NCBI GenBank assembly: GCA_041399065.1
Contig: JAWKTN010000007.1
Location: 1-64,000, forward strand
Reading direction: 5' to 3'
Source of the DNA: JAGQPD01 sp020426865
Lineage (GTDB): Bacteria; Planctomycetota; Planctomycetia; Pirellulales; Pirellulaceae
DNA length: 64,000 bases
Shown here: positions 8,926 through 18,591 of the stretch, one piece after another
Position numbering within the stretch: position 1 is the first letter of the stretch
Layout of the letters: each line of letters begins with the position of its first letter
Notes under the pieces: generated by a model
The model's input: the letters and a program-made list of their open reading frames with translations, nothing else
Database searches by the model: none
Told to the model about the DNA's origin: nothing
Position numbers and translations under genes: made by a program

Positions 8926-9600
8926 CTACACAGTCGCAATCCTTCGAACTAATCCTACGCTCGTGACGACAATCCGGTCAACGGGCCGGACAACACTCCG
9001 GTACGGCATCGCTGCAATGCCGATGACCGACCGCCAATTCTCATCTTGCAGACGAAACCGGCGACAAGCTCGGCGCAAGTAGTTGAACATCTCGTAGGTC
9101 TCAAGGCGAAGCGACTGTTTAGAATCCGGGACATATCCGGCTAGAAAAGCATCGACGATCGTGCGTTCGCAAGTAGGTTGCAAAATACGCTACGTCAAAC
9201 GCCGGGGCGCCTTGAGTGGACAGGTCCCAATCGACTTCGTCGATGTGCTGCCCATCGTCAAGCAGCTGGCGTAGATGAAAATCTCGATGCAGTGGCACGC
9301 AAGGGATTTGGTCGTCGACAGCCGAGCGGCTTTCGAGCACCGTCACTGCTTTTCGGATGAGCGCCGAGTACTCGGGGAGTGCTCTTACCACCGCGTCAGG
9401 CGCTGGCCTGACCAATTCCGAAAGGTGATGCCGAATGCTTTTCACCGGCCCGATTTCCCTCGCAGTAGCGTGCAGTTCCCGCAACGCGAACCCGATTCGC
9501 TGCAGACGGTCATCCATTCCCTGTATCGGCATCCCGTGACAGGTCGCACCGGTCGCTTCTCGAGTCACAAGGAAGCCGCATTCTTCGTGAATGGCTCTCG
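8926..9600 (-). pseudogene. Broken APH/LPS-kinase-like phosphotransferase
   Basis: The first part (frame ending at 9119) shows a protein-kinase-like small-molecule kinase core: GFLVTREATG, then the catalytic loop LHRDFHLRQLL and the metal-binding segment DEVDWDL followed by GAPAFDVAYFATYL. The frame then changes near 9165-9180, and the C-terminal helices continue as RTIVDAFLAGYVPDSKQ down to 8926. The N-terminal ATP-binding lobe is missing or merged into the preceding gene. Relatives phosphorylate sugars on surface glycans or other small molecules. It lies directly after a glycosyltransferase remnant with overlapping frames, which points to a former glycan operon damaged by deletions. Confidence 0.65.
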
Positions 9601-10425
9601 TTCCAACTGGCTTCGCACGTTTTTCCGCGCGGCATGGTCAGCGACGATCACGACAACTTGATTGGCGATGGAGTCTGGTTCTTGGCCTGGGGCTACCCAG
9701 GCAAGCCCACATTCCGCCAGTTCGCGAACTCGTTCTGTCTGATCGTCGTATTTTCGTTTTCCTGGCACGAACATGGCGGGGGCTTTCGTAAGGCGAATCT
9801 CGTTCACGCTGTTATATCCACCTGCCGAGACAACCAAGTCGGAAATCGCGAACAGACTGACCAGGTCGGGTTCGGTATCGACCACGGTCATTCGTTGGTC
9901 CACTATCTGGCAGGGGAGCGCGGAGTTTGGTCCCCGCACCACGATGTGGCGGAATTTCCGATCGCCAATGCGACGGTGTACCGCCTCGGCGACGACGAAC
10001 AGTCGTCGCGCGTCGTCATCCAAACCACCGCCACCGGCGGTCGTGACGAGCACGAAATCATCGGAGGCGAGAGAGTATTTCTCGCGTAGCCGATGAATCG
10101 CGACGCCATTGGGACGGCGAACGATAGGACCGACGAAGAGAGAGCGACGGCGCAGCCACGACGGCAACTCATATTCGAATTCAGCGACTGTGTGTGGCAC
10201 AATCACAAGGTCAACTTCGCGTAACTGCGGATTGGCGATTAGGTCGTCAAATCTTTCTCGCAGGAGCTTGCGGAGAACAAGTATTCGCTGCGCGCATTCG
10301 CTCCGAACACCATTCTTCAGGACGGTATCGTCAATAACGATGTGGGGCTGAAAATCAACGATTTCAGGAGCAGCGAAGCTGAGTTCGTCTGCGCCGTTGC
10401 CGTCGACACATTGCCGAAATGAGCG
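9565..10425 (-). pseudogene. GT28-like glycosyltransferase fragment (MurG/UGT fold)
   Basis: The frame from about 10425 to 9565 lacks a proper start and is fused to a foreign upstream piece. It encodes VDFQPHIVIDD, LVIVPHTVAEFEYELP, LVTTAGGGGLDDD and SDLVVSAGGYNSVNEI, which follow the C-terminal half of GT28-type enzymes, where a glycine-rich loop and the AGGY/N motif bind the nucleotide sugar. The full enzyme would be near 400 residues. The N-terminal domain is missing apart from about 70 residues. It overlaps the start of the kinase-like remnant. It is probably a relic of a polysaccharide or glycolipid pathway. Confidence 0.6.
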
Positions 10426-10676
10426 TGCAAGTGCGTAATCCCGTGATCACGACACAACTCTGCCAACTCCTTTCCCCATGACGCGGGTTCGGGTTTTAGA
10501 TAGACGACCGGCAACGTCAAATCATGTTCAACCAGTTCTACGTCGCTCGGCCTGGGCTGCTAGAGCGAAAAGACGGTGACCGGACAGCCAGCCTGTTGGT
10601 GAGCTTGCAGCTCACTGATCACAAACGACTGCGATAGCCGGGGGAAAACCTTCAGTACGTAGCCACTCTTCGTCAT
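10426..10676 (-). pseudogene. GT4 glycosyltransferase N-terminal remnant with nonsense codon
   Basis: Reading from an ATG at 10676 gives GYVLKVFPRLSQSFVISEL and VTVFSL, the typical start of a GT4 enzyme of the exopolysaccharide type. A TAG stop falls at codon 39 (10562-10560), and the frame then continues in register with VVYLKPEPASWGKEL and GITHLHAHFGN. It breaks off near 10425 by fusion to the GT28 remnant. With both a stop and a truncation the copy cannot be functional. Confidence 0.65.
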
Positions 10677-10882
10677 CGGATGTCAGCTCGCCGGACCCTG
10701 GGACCGCGCATTGCGCCGGCCACGATTAACCTCGATCGGTCGCTTGGACAGCAACCCACCGCTTACCGGAAGAGCCGATTCGATTCGGTCGGCCCGCCAT
10801 GATTTTCCGTGTGGGTGCGCGAGAGACTCGCATTCTCGGAGCGCGTCATCTAAAACGGTGCATGGCGGCCGCTCGGCGGGGC

Positions 10883-11149
10883 TCATTTCTTCGCATTGGG
10901 ATCGTCGTTTTTTCCGGAAGCAACCGCGGTCATTTGCGTCCAGAACTCTTTCTGCATATCGAGCCAACCGTTCAGTCCCATCGGCAGCCAGGCCTGCATC
11001 ATCTCGGAGGGCTGCATACTCCGGGTATTGGCCAACATCTGCGATTGCATTTCCTTCAGCATGGCCTCCTGCATGGGGGCCACGTCGGGCAGCCCCATAT
11101 AGCGACGAGCCTCTTCCGGTGTGCACTCAACATTAATGGTGATCTTCAT
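10883..11149 (-). CDS. DUF6489-like small conserved protein
   Basis: This 88-residue soluble protein begins MKITINVECTPEEARRYMGL and continues with PDVAPMQEAMLKEM and a Trp-rich WLDMQKEFWTQM helix. The CTPEEAR...GLPDV...M pattern matches my memory of DUF6489, a small family known mainly from proteobacteria, of unknown role. No signal peptide or membrane helix is seen. A GGAG-type ribosome site precedes the ATG. The spacers on both sides (10677-10882 and 11150-11434) hold nothing I can name. Confidence 0.65.
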   Translation of the reverse strand: MKITINVECTPEEARRYMGLPDVAPMQEAMLKEMQSQMLANTRSMQPSEMMQAWLPMGLNGWLDMQKEFWTQMTAVASGKNDDPNAKK

Positions 11150-11434
11150 GTATCAATCTCCTTCCTCGACATGGCCGACCGCAGATGGGAAGACGCCATG
11201 CAATGCCGGGCGACGTCAGGCGAATACCGACAAAACAAATCAAAGGATAGCCGATACGAGAGTATTCCGCGATACCGCGGCCCAGCTACGCCGGGCGTTG
11301 CGAACCTGCCAAAGTGTGACGCACCTCCTGCTGACGAGGGACAATGGGATACCAGAGCAACGCGGAAGCGCGTCAGCGTCTGATGAAGGTACTTGCGCCG
11401 CACTAAGCTGCGGTGCGGTGCGGTGCCCGTGGAT

Positions 11435-12448
11435 CTATGGTGAGTCGGAATCTACCGCACCGAGGGCGAAGGCAACGATCCGTTCACGGGCTGTTCGATC
11501 CAACGGCAAATCGTCGTTGCGCAATGCCCACGGGTTGACCGTTACTTTGCTTCCTTTCGCGAGTTCGTCATTCGTAAATTGGCGAATCGCCGCGACGCCA
11601 CCTAGTCGTGACTCACGCAGCAGCATTTCGCTGACCCGCTGCTGCAATGTTTCTGTCGAGCTAAAAGGGAAGGCAAGTCGGCCATCGGTCGCGAGCACTT
11701 GCGATTCATACCTATCGCGATGCCAAGTGACTTGCCAACCGGGCCACATCATCGCAGCTCCAACAGGCTCCGGGGCATAGAATGCCGTCCAATAATCGAG
11801 TGACTTGGCCGCCATATCGATGTGAAAACCACCAAGGGGAAAGCTGTCACCGCACCATTCGTTGATCCGTTCGCAGTCAACTGCCTCGGCTTCTGGACAG
11901 TGGGCCACGATATCCGGTCCTGCGAACAAATACGACGCGACACTACCGGCCAATGGGAATACTCTTACGGTACCGTCCGCAAGTCTAACGGTGCCAACGA
12001 CATTGGTTCCGTCCTTGCGTTCAGGCGGCGCGAGAGGAGAGGCCTCATCCGGAACATCATCGTGCCATTCCGAACAGACGAGGTAACGTGGGTAAGCGAC
12101 GTAGTCCGCGAGGTCAGCGATGCCCTGGTGAGCCCAACGGACGGTCCATTGCCCCCAGACGCGCTGCAACATTTGCAGGTAAACACGACGGAGGGGCACG
12201 TCGTATAGCACGTCCTCACCGCCGAAGAGCATCAATACCTTGTTGTCACGGTCGACGACCGCGCCCCCTTCGGCCCAAATGTTATCGAGCCAGCCCGATT
12301 CGTCCACACTTCGCTGGATCTGCACGAACTTCGTCGCATGATCCGGCCCCCAAAACAGATCGCGAGGAAGTGTATTGGCACACCAGTGGCTGTAATACAG
12401 CTCGTATTGTCGGTCTGCGACGAGGATAAGGTTGGCGCGTTGTCCCAT
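11435..12448 (-). CDS. Conserved MGQRAN-type hypothetical protein
   Basis: A 337-residue soluble protein starting MGQRANLILVADRQYELYY, with conserved-looking SHWCANTLPRDLFWGP and LDNIWAEGGAVVDRD segments. I recall similar proteins of unknown function starting MGQRAN, but I know no assigned activity. The aromatic-rich segments and the lack of signal or membrane parts suggest a cytoplasmic protein. The start codon touches a 4 x 16 bp tandem repeat, so expression may be affected by repeat number. There is no clear operon partner. Confidence 0.7.
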   Translation of the reverse strand: MGQRANLILVADRQYELYYSHWCANTLPRDLFWGPDHATKFVQIQRSVDESGWLDNIWAEGGAVVDRDNKVLMLFGGEDVLYDVPLRRVYLQMLQRVWGQWTVRWAHQGIADLADYVAYPRYLVCSEWHDDVPDEASPLAPPERKDGTNVVGTVRLADGTVRVFPLAGSVASYLFAGPDIVAHCPEAEAVDCERINEWCGDSFPLGGFHIDMAAKSLDYWTAFYAPEPVGAAMMWPGWQVTWHRDRYESQVLATDGRLAFPFSSTETLQQRVSEMLLRESRLGGVAAIRQFTNDELAKGSKVTVNPWALRNDDLPLDRTARERIVAFALGAVDSDSP

Positions 12449-12512
12449 GTTAGCTCCCGAAATGGTTAGCTGCCGAAATGGTTAACTGCCGAAATGGTTG
12501 ATTGCTGAAACG
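12449..12512 (-). repeat. Four tandem 16-bp repeats directly upstream of a start codon
   Basis: On the plus strand the unit is GTTAGCTGCCGAAATG. Copies are at 12449-12464, 12465-12480, 12481-12496 and 12497-12512, drifting slightly with distance from the gene. On the gene's strand each unit ends in TAAC, and the last abuts the ATG at 12448. The repeats occupy the place of the 5' untranslated region and ribosome-binding site. The rest of this spacer, to 12857, holds nothing I can support. Confidence 0.85.
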
Positions 12513-12857
12513 GATATCAAGAGTGTCGGCGAATCCAAGATCGAAGGACGCGCTCGCACCAAGGAGGTTGAATCAATTTACCGGTCCCGCCGCGTGGGCT
12601 CAAGGTGAGCTACTCATTGGGGTCACGCATTATCCGCCATCCATGTTGCGTTTGCGGAATGCCGGTGGTCAAGATTTCATTTTTTTGTCCGTTTATCTTT
12701 GTGTTGACGATATTACTTGTGTAGACTGGTTGCCGAACGGCGGCAGCGAGCTATCGACTTCGATCGTTATGGCGGAGTCGTTGTGCCATTGCCGCGGCGC
12801 TGCAGCCGAGACGCAGCAGCCATTTCTCTAGTAAACTCAAACAGTAAAGTTGGCACG

Positions 12858-13565
12858 ATGCTCAAGGATAATCCACGATTCGCGAGGATGGTTGGCGGTG
12901 TTCCGGAACGGCTCGGACTCTGGATGCTCTCGCACCTTCAGTACTTTCAGTTAGGTGCTCACAAGCAACCGTCGGACGTCCGTTTGATCAAGCAGGTACG
13001 ACGGGAGCGGACTTGTTTGATGAGTGCCTTTGAGTGTTTCACGCTCCATTCGCTGGCGAAGGCGTGCGGTCGTATGCCGGGGGAGATCGCCGAAGTCGGA
13101 TGCTACCGTGGTGCCTCAACGAAGCTCATTTGCGAGGCGGTTGGTGGCGTCCACAGCAACAAGACGGTGCATGTCTTCGATACGTTTGAAGGCCTCCCCA
13201 AGTCGTCACCACCAGATCGCGGCATCCACGACGAGAATCAATATGCGTGCAGTTTGGAGTCCGTGAGGGAGTACCTACAGCCATACTCCAACGTTCGATA
13301 TTACAAAGGCATTTTCCCGGCAACAAGCGAACCGGTAAACGATTTACAATTCAGCTTTGTCAATTGCGACGTCGATCTGTACGAAGGGACTTTGGGTTGC
13401 CTGGAGTTTTTCTATCCCCGGCTTGTCCCTGGTGGCATTCTTATGTCGCACGATTACTCGATGCTCAACGGAGTAAAACAAGCTTTTACTGAGTTTCTCG
13501 CTGACAAGCCCGAATCGGCGGTGGAACTTCCGACGTCCCAGTGCATGCTCGTCAAGCGCGGGTAG
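12858..13565 (+). CDS. TylF/MycF-like O-methyltransferase family protein
   Basis: A 235-residue class I SAM-dependent methyltransferase. The SAM motif is EIAEVGCYRGASTKLI (about residues 78-93), followed by the acidic loop VHVFDTFEGLPKSSPPD and the family-typical SFVNCDVDLYEGTLGCLEFF, whose Asp residues bind a metal. PGGILMSHDY and GVKQAFTEF complete the pattern. Relatives of macrocin O-methyltransferase methylate sugar hydroxyls, but many environmental members have unknown substrates. The ATG at 12858 is chosen because the fold begins just after it; the longer upstream frame reads like non-coding sequence. No operon partner is evident. Confidence 0.8.
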   Translation: MLKDNPRFARMVGGVPERLGLWMLSHLQYFQLGAHKQPSDVRLIKQVRRERTCLMSAFECFTLHSLAKACGRMPGEIAEVGCYRGASTKLICEAVGGVHSNKTVHVFDTFEGLPKSSPPDRGIHDENQYACSLESVREYLQPYSNVRYYKGIFPATSEPVNDLQFSFVNCDVDLYEGTLGCLEFFYPRLVPGGILMSHDYSMLNGVKQAFTEFLADKPESAVELPTSQCMLVKRG

Positions 13566-13773
13566 CGAGAACGGCGCGCGACCGAGCCATGAGGCGAAAT
13601 GCTTGCCGAGGTGGGCACTCGGTACAAGTCAACTCGTTGCGGTGAGGTCAAGTTACGACCGGCGTTTCGGGCCGTGTTCACTTGACGTCCGCTTGTCGAG
13701 CAACGGATAATGCGCGAAGTGCGGGGAGACTTGGCGCACCCGTCCACGCAATATTGCGGGTAAGAGCAGGAGA

Positions 13774-14997
13774 TTGGCGGTGAAAGACCAGCAGCTTGAT
13801 CGGCGGAAGTTTCTGGAACGCGGTCTTGAGATAGGGACCGCCTTGTCGGTTGTTGGCGCGACGGCCAAGATTACTTCGTCAAACGCGGTCGCAGAGGAAC
13901 CATCGCCGGATCGGTCCGGTCCGGATTCCCCTCGAAAGACTCGAGTCGGCGTGATTGGTTGCGGGAGCGTATCGCATCGCTATTTGCCGCACCTGGCCGC
14001 ATGCCCGTTCGCGGAACTTGTAAGCACGTGCGACATCATCGAAGATCGTGCCATTTCGCAAGCTCAGGCCCATCGCGTACCGCATCATTATCCGAACGTC
14101 CAACAGATGTTGGCCGGCGCCGACTTTGATTTGCTAGTCAATCTCACGGACATGCAAGAACACGAGCACATCAATCGCGAGGCGATCGCGGCGGGCAAAC
14201 ATGTTTGGAGCGAAAAACCGATTGCCAACTCGCTCGCCGCTGGTCAGGAACTACTTCAACAGGCCAAACTGCAGAAGGTACGCGTGTGGGGCGCACCTGT
14301 AGTCGTTAGCAGCCCACAATTTGCAGCGATGTCGAGAATCCTGCAGCAAGGCAAACTCGGCCGGGTGGCCGCGGCACATGCCGACTATGGCCATACCGGC
14401 CCATCCTGGTCGTCCTTCTTCTACGAAAAGGGGGGCGGCAGCCTGCCGGACCTCGGCGTCTACAACTTGACCACACTTACAGGACTGCTAGGCCCAGCAA
14501 AATCTCTCGTCGCCATGGTCAACGTGATCACGCCTACTCGTATCATCGACGGCAAGGGGGAAATCCGCGTCACGGAAGAAGACAACGCCATGGTGGTCCT
14601 CGAACATGCCAATGGCACACTTTCGCACGTTCAGAGCGGGTTCAACTATTTCAACCCGCATGGCCACGAAGGACGTGCGGAAACTCGGCATACAATTTCC
14701 ATTGTCGGCACGGAAGGCAGCATGGGGCTAGTAGGGTACGACTGGGAACCGCTCGGTGTCGATATTGCCACGGTCGACAACCCTCACTATCAACGTCAAT
14801 GCGAAGATGCGTCGGGATACGTATGGCAACAAGGTGCGTCGCTGGTCGACGAATGCCTGGCGACGGGTAAAGAGCCTCTGTTTACTCCAGAGCATGCATT
14901 ACACGTGGTTGAGATCATTTGTGCCGCGCGCGAGTCGCAATCGACGGGACGACGCATCCCACTTACCTCGACATTTCGGTGGCCGATTGCGACGTAG
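13774..14997 (+). CDS. Tat-exported Gfo/Idh/MocA family oxidoreductase
   Basis: An NAD(P)-dependent sugar-type dehydrogenase. The N-terminus carries a twin-arginine motif (DRRKFLERG) and a hydrophobic stretch, so export is likely. The Rossmann domain begins RVGVIGCGSVSHRYLPHL (about residue 57), followed by the family's VWSEKPIA motif, whose EKP lysine acts in catalysis. The C-terminal domain has GGGSLPDLGVYNL, where the family usually has GGG..D.G.H. Non-ATG starts are used: TTG at 13774 or GTG at 13780, behind GAGCAGGAGA. Planctomycetes carry many such Tat-borne copies, probably for carbohydrate breakdown; the substrate is unknown. Confidence 0.9.
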   Translation: MAVKDQQLDRRKFLERGLEIGTALSVVGATAKITSSNAVAEEPSPDRSGPDSPRKTRVGVIGCGSVSHRYLPHLAACPFAELVSTCDIIEDRAISQAQAHRVPHHYPNVQQMLAGADFDLLVNLTDMQEHEHINREAIAAGKHVWSEKPIANSLAAGQELLQQAKLQKVRVWGAPVVVSSPQFAAMSRILQQGKLGRVAAAHADYGHTGPSWSSFFYEKGGGSLPDLGVYNLTTLTGLLGPAKSLVAMVNVITPTRIIDGKGEIRVTEEDNAMVVLEHANGTLSHVQSGFNYFNPHGHEGRAETRHTISIVGTEGSMGLVGYDWEPLGVDIATVDNPHYQRQCEDASGYVWQQGASLVDECLATGKEPLFTPEHALHVVEIICAARESQSTGRRIPLTSTFRWPIAT

Positions 14998-15334
14998 ACG
15001 ATCCGTATGTTGAGATGACAACACAGTTTTTTCGACTAGCGATCGTGTTGGCATGTGGTACGAATCAACTCGACTCGGAGAGCTCGAGCTACGTCCGGCA
15101 AGACGCGCAGCCTTCTTGGAACGGCAGCGGCGCGGTCGTGTATTGTCTCGAATGGCCGTCAGCACCGAGACGCCAGGTCACGCTCGGGGCAAGCGTAACA
15201 GAGTTGAGTCGCCGTGTCCTGGAATAGTGTAATTGCCAGACTTGACAGATTGTGTCATGATCTAGCTTCCACAAGAGGCGCGTCGTTCGCTTTTTGTCGT
15301 TCCCCCAGCTGTCAGTCGTCACAAGAGGATATCC
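14998..15334. other. Intergenic spacer
   Basis: No gene, repeat or clear hairpin was recognised here. An AGAGGA ribosome site for the next gene lies at its right end. Confidence 0.4.
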
Positions 15335-15616
15335 ATGAACGAACTTATGAACCGCGCAATCATGATTGGAGATCGCGATAGTTCCGCCAATCGGTGGTTG
15401 CGTGAGCACCCGTTGGTACTTGGTGGATTTACGGGCGTGATCGGTTTGCTGCTATTGTTTTACGGCATCTCTGGTCTTAAATCGGGCTCGCCACGCGGCA
15501 AGTTTGGCGTGCAGCTAACCGGCGGAGCGGCAACCGTGACGTCAATGATTCGGCTCATTATGGGAATTGGACTGCTGATTTTCGCGGCATACGTCGCCTT
15601 TTTTGGTGCACCGTAG
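15335..15616 (+). CDS. Small two-helix membrane protein, unknown
   Basis: A 93-residue protein with two clear membrane segments (VLGGFTGVIGLLLLFYGISGL, about residues 28-48, and MIRLIMGIGLLIFAAYVAFF, about 71-90). A short Gly-rich loop joins them. AAGAGGAT lies before the ATG. I do not recognise the family. It converges with the HTTM gene, whose 3' end is 34 bp away on the other strand. Confidence 0.6.
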   Translation: MNELMNRAIMIGDRDSSANRWLREHPLVLGGFTGVIGLLLLFYGISGLKSGSPRGKFGVQLTGGAATVTSMIRLIMGIGLLIFAAYVAFFGAP

Positions 15617-15649
15617 CAACGTGGCGGTGCCGGGCATTGGGCCGTGACG

Positions 15650-17629
15650 TCACGGCGTCGATTCGGTCGGAACCTGCGTCGCCGCCTGCAACAGCTGTTC
15701 GACGTCGTCCGAACCAGGTTCAATTTCCTTCGCTGCTTGCAGGTACGTGATCGCTGCCGGGCCTTCCCCTCGCTTCAAGTAGATGCGTCCGATCCAAACC
15801 ATCGCGTCCGACAGATCGGATTTGATGCGCAATGAACGATGAAACGACGCCAAAGCCAACTCTTCGAAGTGCTCGTGCCGATCGGGATGGGCATCGGCCT
15901 GCCTTAGATAGGTGATGCCAAGGTTGTAGTGTACTAGAAAATGGTGGGGATGAAATTCAACCGCCCGACCATATGCCGCGACCGCCTCGTCCAGCTTGTT
16001 CATTCGGCTGAACGCCAGGCCGATATTCACCATGGGATTGGCGGCTCGCGGATCGGATGGGTCGACGTAGCTGAGTGCACGATGAAAGGCAACCAATGAC
16101 CGTTCCATGTGCGTTGACTCGGAGCCAACAACCTGCGGCACTTCGAATCCCTCGTGCTCGAGAATTTTTTGTTCCGTGAGCCCCAACAGATTGAAGTAGG
16201 AAAACCGTACGGAACTGCTGAGGAACAAGACCGCCAGCACGGTCCCCGCAGCGACGAGACCACATATTCGTCGCATTGCAACGCGCGGCGTCGATCGCCT
16301 CAATCGGACAGACGACACGATCACCGTCAACCCGCAGAGCGGAAGTGACCATTGTGTTCCGGGGATATCGGCGATCCGCGTCAATACGAGCAGCACGACT
16401 AAGGCAGCGATCAGCGAGATAAGCGTCGCGTTGTTTTTCTTGGACGCCATCATCTGGTCCGAGATTCTATTGAACGAGGATCGCCACACAATGGCAGGCC
16501 ACACGATGACGGAACCAATGCGCCAGAGAACGTTTTCTGGCAAAAAGAAAAACGTCGCCAAGAACATCATGTAATAACTGAACCACTGGATGCTAAGTTC
16601 CATCATTTCGTTATTGCAGTGGAGCCCCATGGCAATGACGTAGGCGACAATACACCAGACTCGTAACCTGCGTCGCCCAGGTTCGTCCTGCTGTACGGCG
16701 AGAAAGTAGCTGATCGATATCGTCAACTCGACCGGAATCACCAACGTCGCCACAATCACCCAAAACGTCTCTGCCGGCAACCCCAGCATCGACTCTCCCC
16801 AACCGGCAACTGGTCCCAAAACAGCGGACACCCTTCCCACCTGCTGGATCGTATGACCGCCGCACCATTCCGCATCCACTTTGGCCAGTGAGGTAAATAG
16901 ATAGATCACACCGACAGTCGCCCCGAGCAGACGAAACCCGAACGAAGACGTTTTCGGTAGGGACGGCAATGGACGTCGCCGCCAGAAGGCGCGATACAGC
17001 AATGTGAGGACGAGAAGAAAGACGGCCAACGCCACCCAACCGGTGTTCCAACGCCGTGGCACTCGATAGGCAAGCACGATCAACCAGATGCCGGCGGCCC
17101 ATACGGTCATCATGGTGGGTGTGTGCTGGCCAAACTGGACCAGTATGGAAGATGTATTCTTTCGCTGTCGCCTCGATCGCTTTGGCGTGCTCGCCTCACA
17201 ACGCTTTCCTGCAGCATCATAGATTTCAGCTGCCGACGTCTGCGGAAAGAATACCATCGCCGACAGGATCAACGAGACCATGTAATGATGCGAATAACTG
17301 TCGTGGCGGCTCATCGACCAGGCGTACGTGTAGAGCAGCACAAGCAAACACCGTTGCCAACGCCGTCCACCGAGAAAAAACTGCATCAAGGCAACGAACG
17401 CGGTGCACATCAACGTTCCGACATACCAGAAACTGAGGGGCAGGGGATGGACCATCTGCATCCAGGAGAAATGCGAAACACTAAATCCATCCACGCCATA
17501 CCGGGCGCCACGAACGGTCATCAACACGACAATGTCAATGGCAATCAGCAGCAAAAAGAATTTGTGAAACAGATACGGACGGATAGCCGACACCGGTCCA
17601 AACCAGTAGCGGTCCCATGATTCCTGCAT
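15650..17629 (-). CDS. HTTM-domain membrane protein with C-terminal TPR repeats
   Basis: A 659-residue membrane protein. The first 380 residues have the HTTM layout (horizontally transferred transmembrane domain, related to vitamin K-dependent carboxylase): several hydrophobic helices, with SRHDSYSHHYMVSL and DAEWCGGHTIQ as polar landmarks. Two further membrane helices follow (about 405-440 and 465-485), then a periplasmic or cytoplasmic TPR region (about 510-655: NPMVNIGLAFSRMNKLDEA, HFLVHYNLGITYLRQAD, SDAMVWIGRIYLKRG). The carboxylase reaction is not established for bacterial HTTM proteins. The gene follows a small membrane-anchored partner by 24 bp on the same strand. Confidence 0.8.
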   Translation of the reverse strand: MQESWDRYWFGPVSAIRPYLFHKFFLLLIAIDIVVLMTVRGARYGVDGFSVSHFSWMQMVHPLPLSFWYVGTLMCTAFVALMQFFLGGRRWQRCLLVLLYTYAWSMSRHDSYSHHYMVSLILSAMVFFPQTSAAEIYDAAGKRCEASTPKRSRRQRKNTSSILVQFGQHTPTMMTVWAAGIWLIVLAYRVPRRWNTGWVALAVFLLVLTLLYRAFWRRRPLPSLPKTSSFGFRLLGATVGVIYLFTSLAKVDAEWCGGHTIQQVGRVSAVLGPVAGWGESMLGLPAETFWVIVATLVIPVELTISISYFLAVQQDEPGRRRLRVWCIVAYVIAMGLHCNNEMMELSIQWFSYYMMFLATFFFLPENVLWRIGSVIVWPAIVWRSSFNRISDQMMASKKNNATLISLIAALVVLLVLTRIADIPGTQWSLPLCGLTVIVSSVRLRRSTPRVAMRRICGLVAAGTVLAVLFLSSSVRFSYFNLLGLTEQKILEHEGFEVPQVVGSESTHMERSLVAFHRALSYVDPSDPRAANPMVNIGLAFSRMNKLDEAVAAYGRAVEFHPHHFLVHYNLGITYLRQADAHPDRHEHFEELALASFHRSLRIKSDLSDAMVWIGRIYLKRGEGPAAITYLQAAKEIEPGSDDVEQLLQAATQVPTESTP

Positions 17630-17653
17630 ACCGTACCCACTGTCTTACAATTC

Positions 17654-18202
17654 TCAATTCGATGGCACATTCACTTCGGGCAAGTCGATTCGTCGCACTT
17701 CGCGCGTCGTGGCGTCCGCGACGAGCCGAATCGGGGCGGTCGGTTGGCCGCTCGGCGTCGTCCCTTCCGCGACGTACTCGATACGTTGAACCCCTTCGCG
17801 TGCAAGTCTCTTTAACAGGAACGGCTCAACGACGTCCAATTGACCGGTGTGTAGGCAACGCACGGTTGATTCCTGCACGATGTTATCCAGTGCAAGCTCG
17901 CGTTCGATCAAGTTGCCGTTGACCAAAGACGTTTCGATGACCCGGCAGCGCCAGTTGGTCATATGGACCGACGAGAACATCCGCCAAGCAAACCGTTCGC
18001 TCGTCGGTTCACCACGAAGGTAATAGGTTGCGGGAATGGTGATTTGCGAGAGCAAGAACAAGACCACTGCCACGCTGATCCACCGGCGAACTGGCGCTGA
18101 CGCGGGGGGGGATTCCATCAGCTCGTCACCGATACCGACATTGTCGGAGCAATGTTGATCGCCGGCCGCCATGTTGGCCCCACTATCTTGAGGAGAGGTC
18201 AT
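17654..18202 (-). CDS. Membrane-anchored partner of the HTTM protein
   Basis: A 182-residue protein with one N-terminal membrane helix (WISVAVVLFLLSQITIPATYY, about residues 41-61) and a soluble domain. The segment ERFAWRMFSSVHMTNWRC resembles a stretch often found at the end of HTTM proteins, so it is probably the detached C-terminal part of that system. An AAAGG ribosome site precedes the ATG. It is the first gene of a two-gene unit with the HTTM-TPR gene. The exact role is unknown. Confidence 0.65.
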   Translation of the reverse strand: MTSPQDSGANMAAGDQHCSDNVGIGDELMESPPASAPVRRWISVAVVLFLLSQITIPATYYLRGEPTSERFAWRMFSSVHMTNWRCRVIETSLVNGNLIERELALDNIVQESTVRCLHTGQLDVVEPFLLKRLAREGVQRIEYVAEGTTPSGQPTAPIRLVADATTREVRRIDLPEVNVPSN

Positions 18203-18591
18203 TTAACATACCTTTTGCAGATAAGTACCGCTATTGACCAGAGTGCAGGATACGCCAGCCGGCATGACGCGTCAACGCTCAGGGAAAATGCCCCCTGGAG
18301 ACTGCCGGTTAGCGGTCTGCACGCTGCACATCAGAACGGGGGGAAATGTAATGGACACGCCGTGCGCGGCTGGAGTCCACCGAGGCTACGACTAACGCGG
18401 ACAACATCTTGTCGAGCGCTCAGTAGCCATCGATCTCTCGTCCGGCGATAACGGTTGACGCACTCGTCCGAATCAGCAGACGCCCCAAAACCGCAGTGAA
18501 CTCGCCCGCGTTTTGATGTTGTGAAAACATCGCATTGCTATTAGCCTGGATAGTTTACCTGATCGCGATGTGAATTCTAGTTTTGCATTTC
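18203..18591. other. Intergenic spacer between divergent genes
   Basis: This stretch separates the HTTM unit from the RsmC-like gene, so both promoters should lie in it. I saw no convincing promoter elements, repeats or small genes. Confidence 0.35.

Noticed and set aside
12502..12831. 109-residue open frame before the TylF-like gene
   Set aside because: No ribosome site or conserved-looking segment, and it starts at the edge of the tandem repeats.
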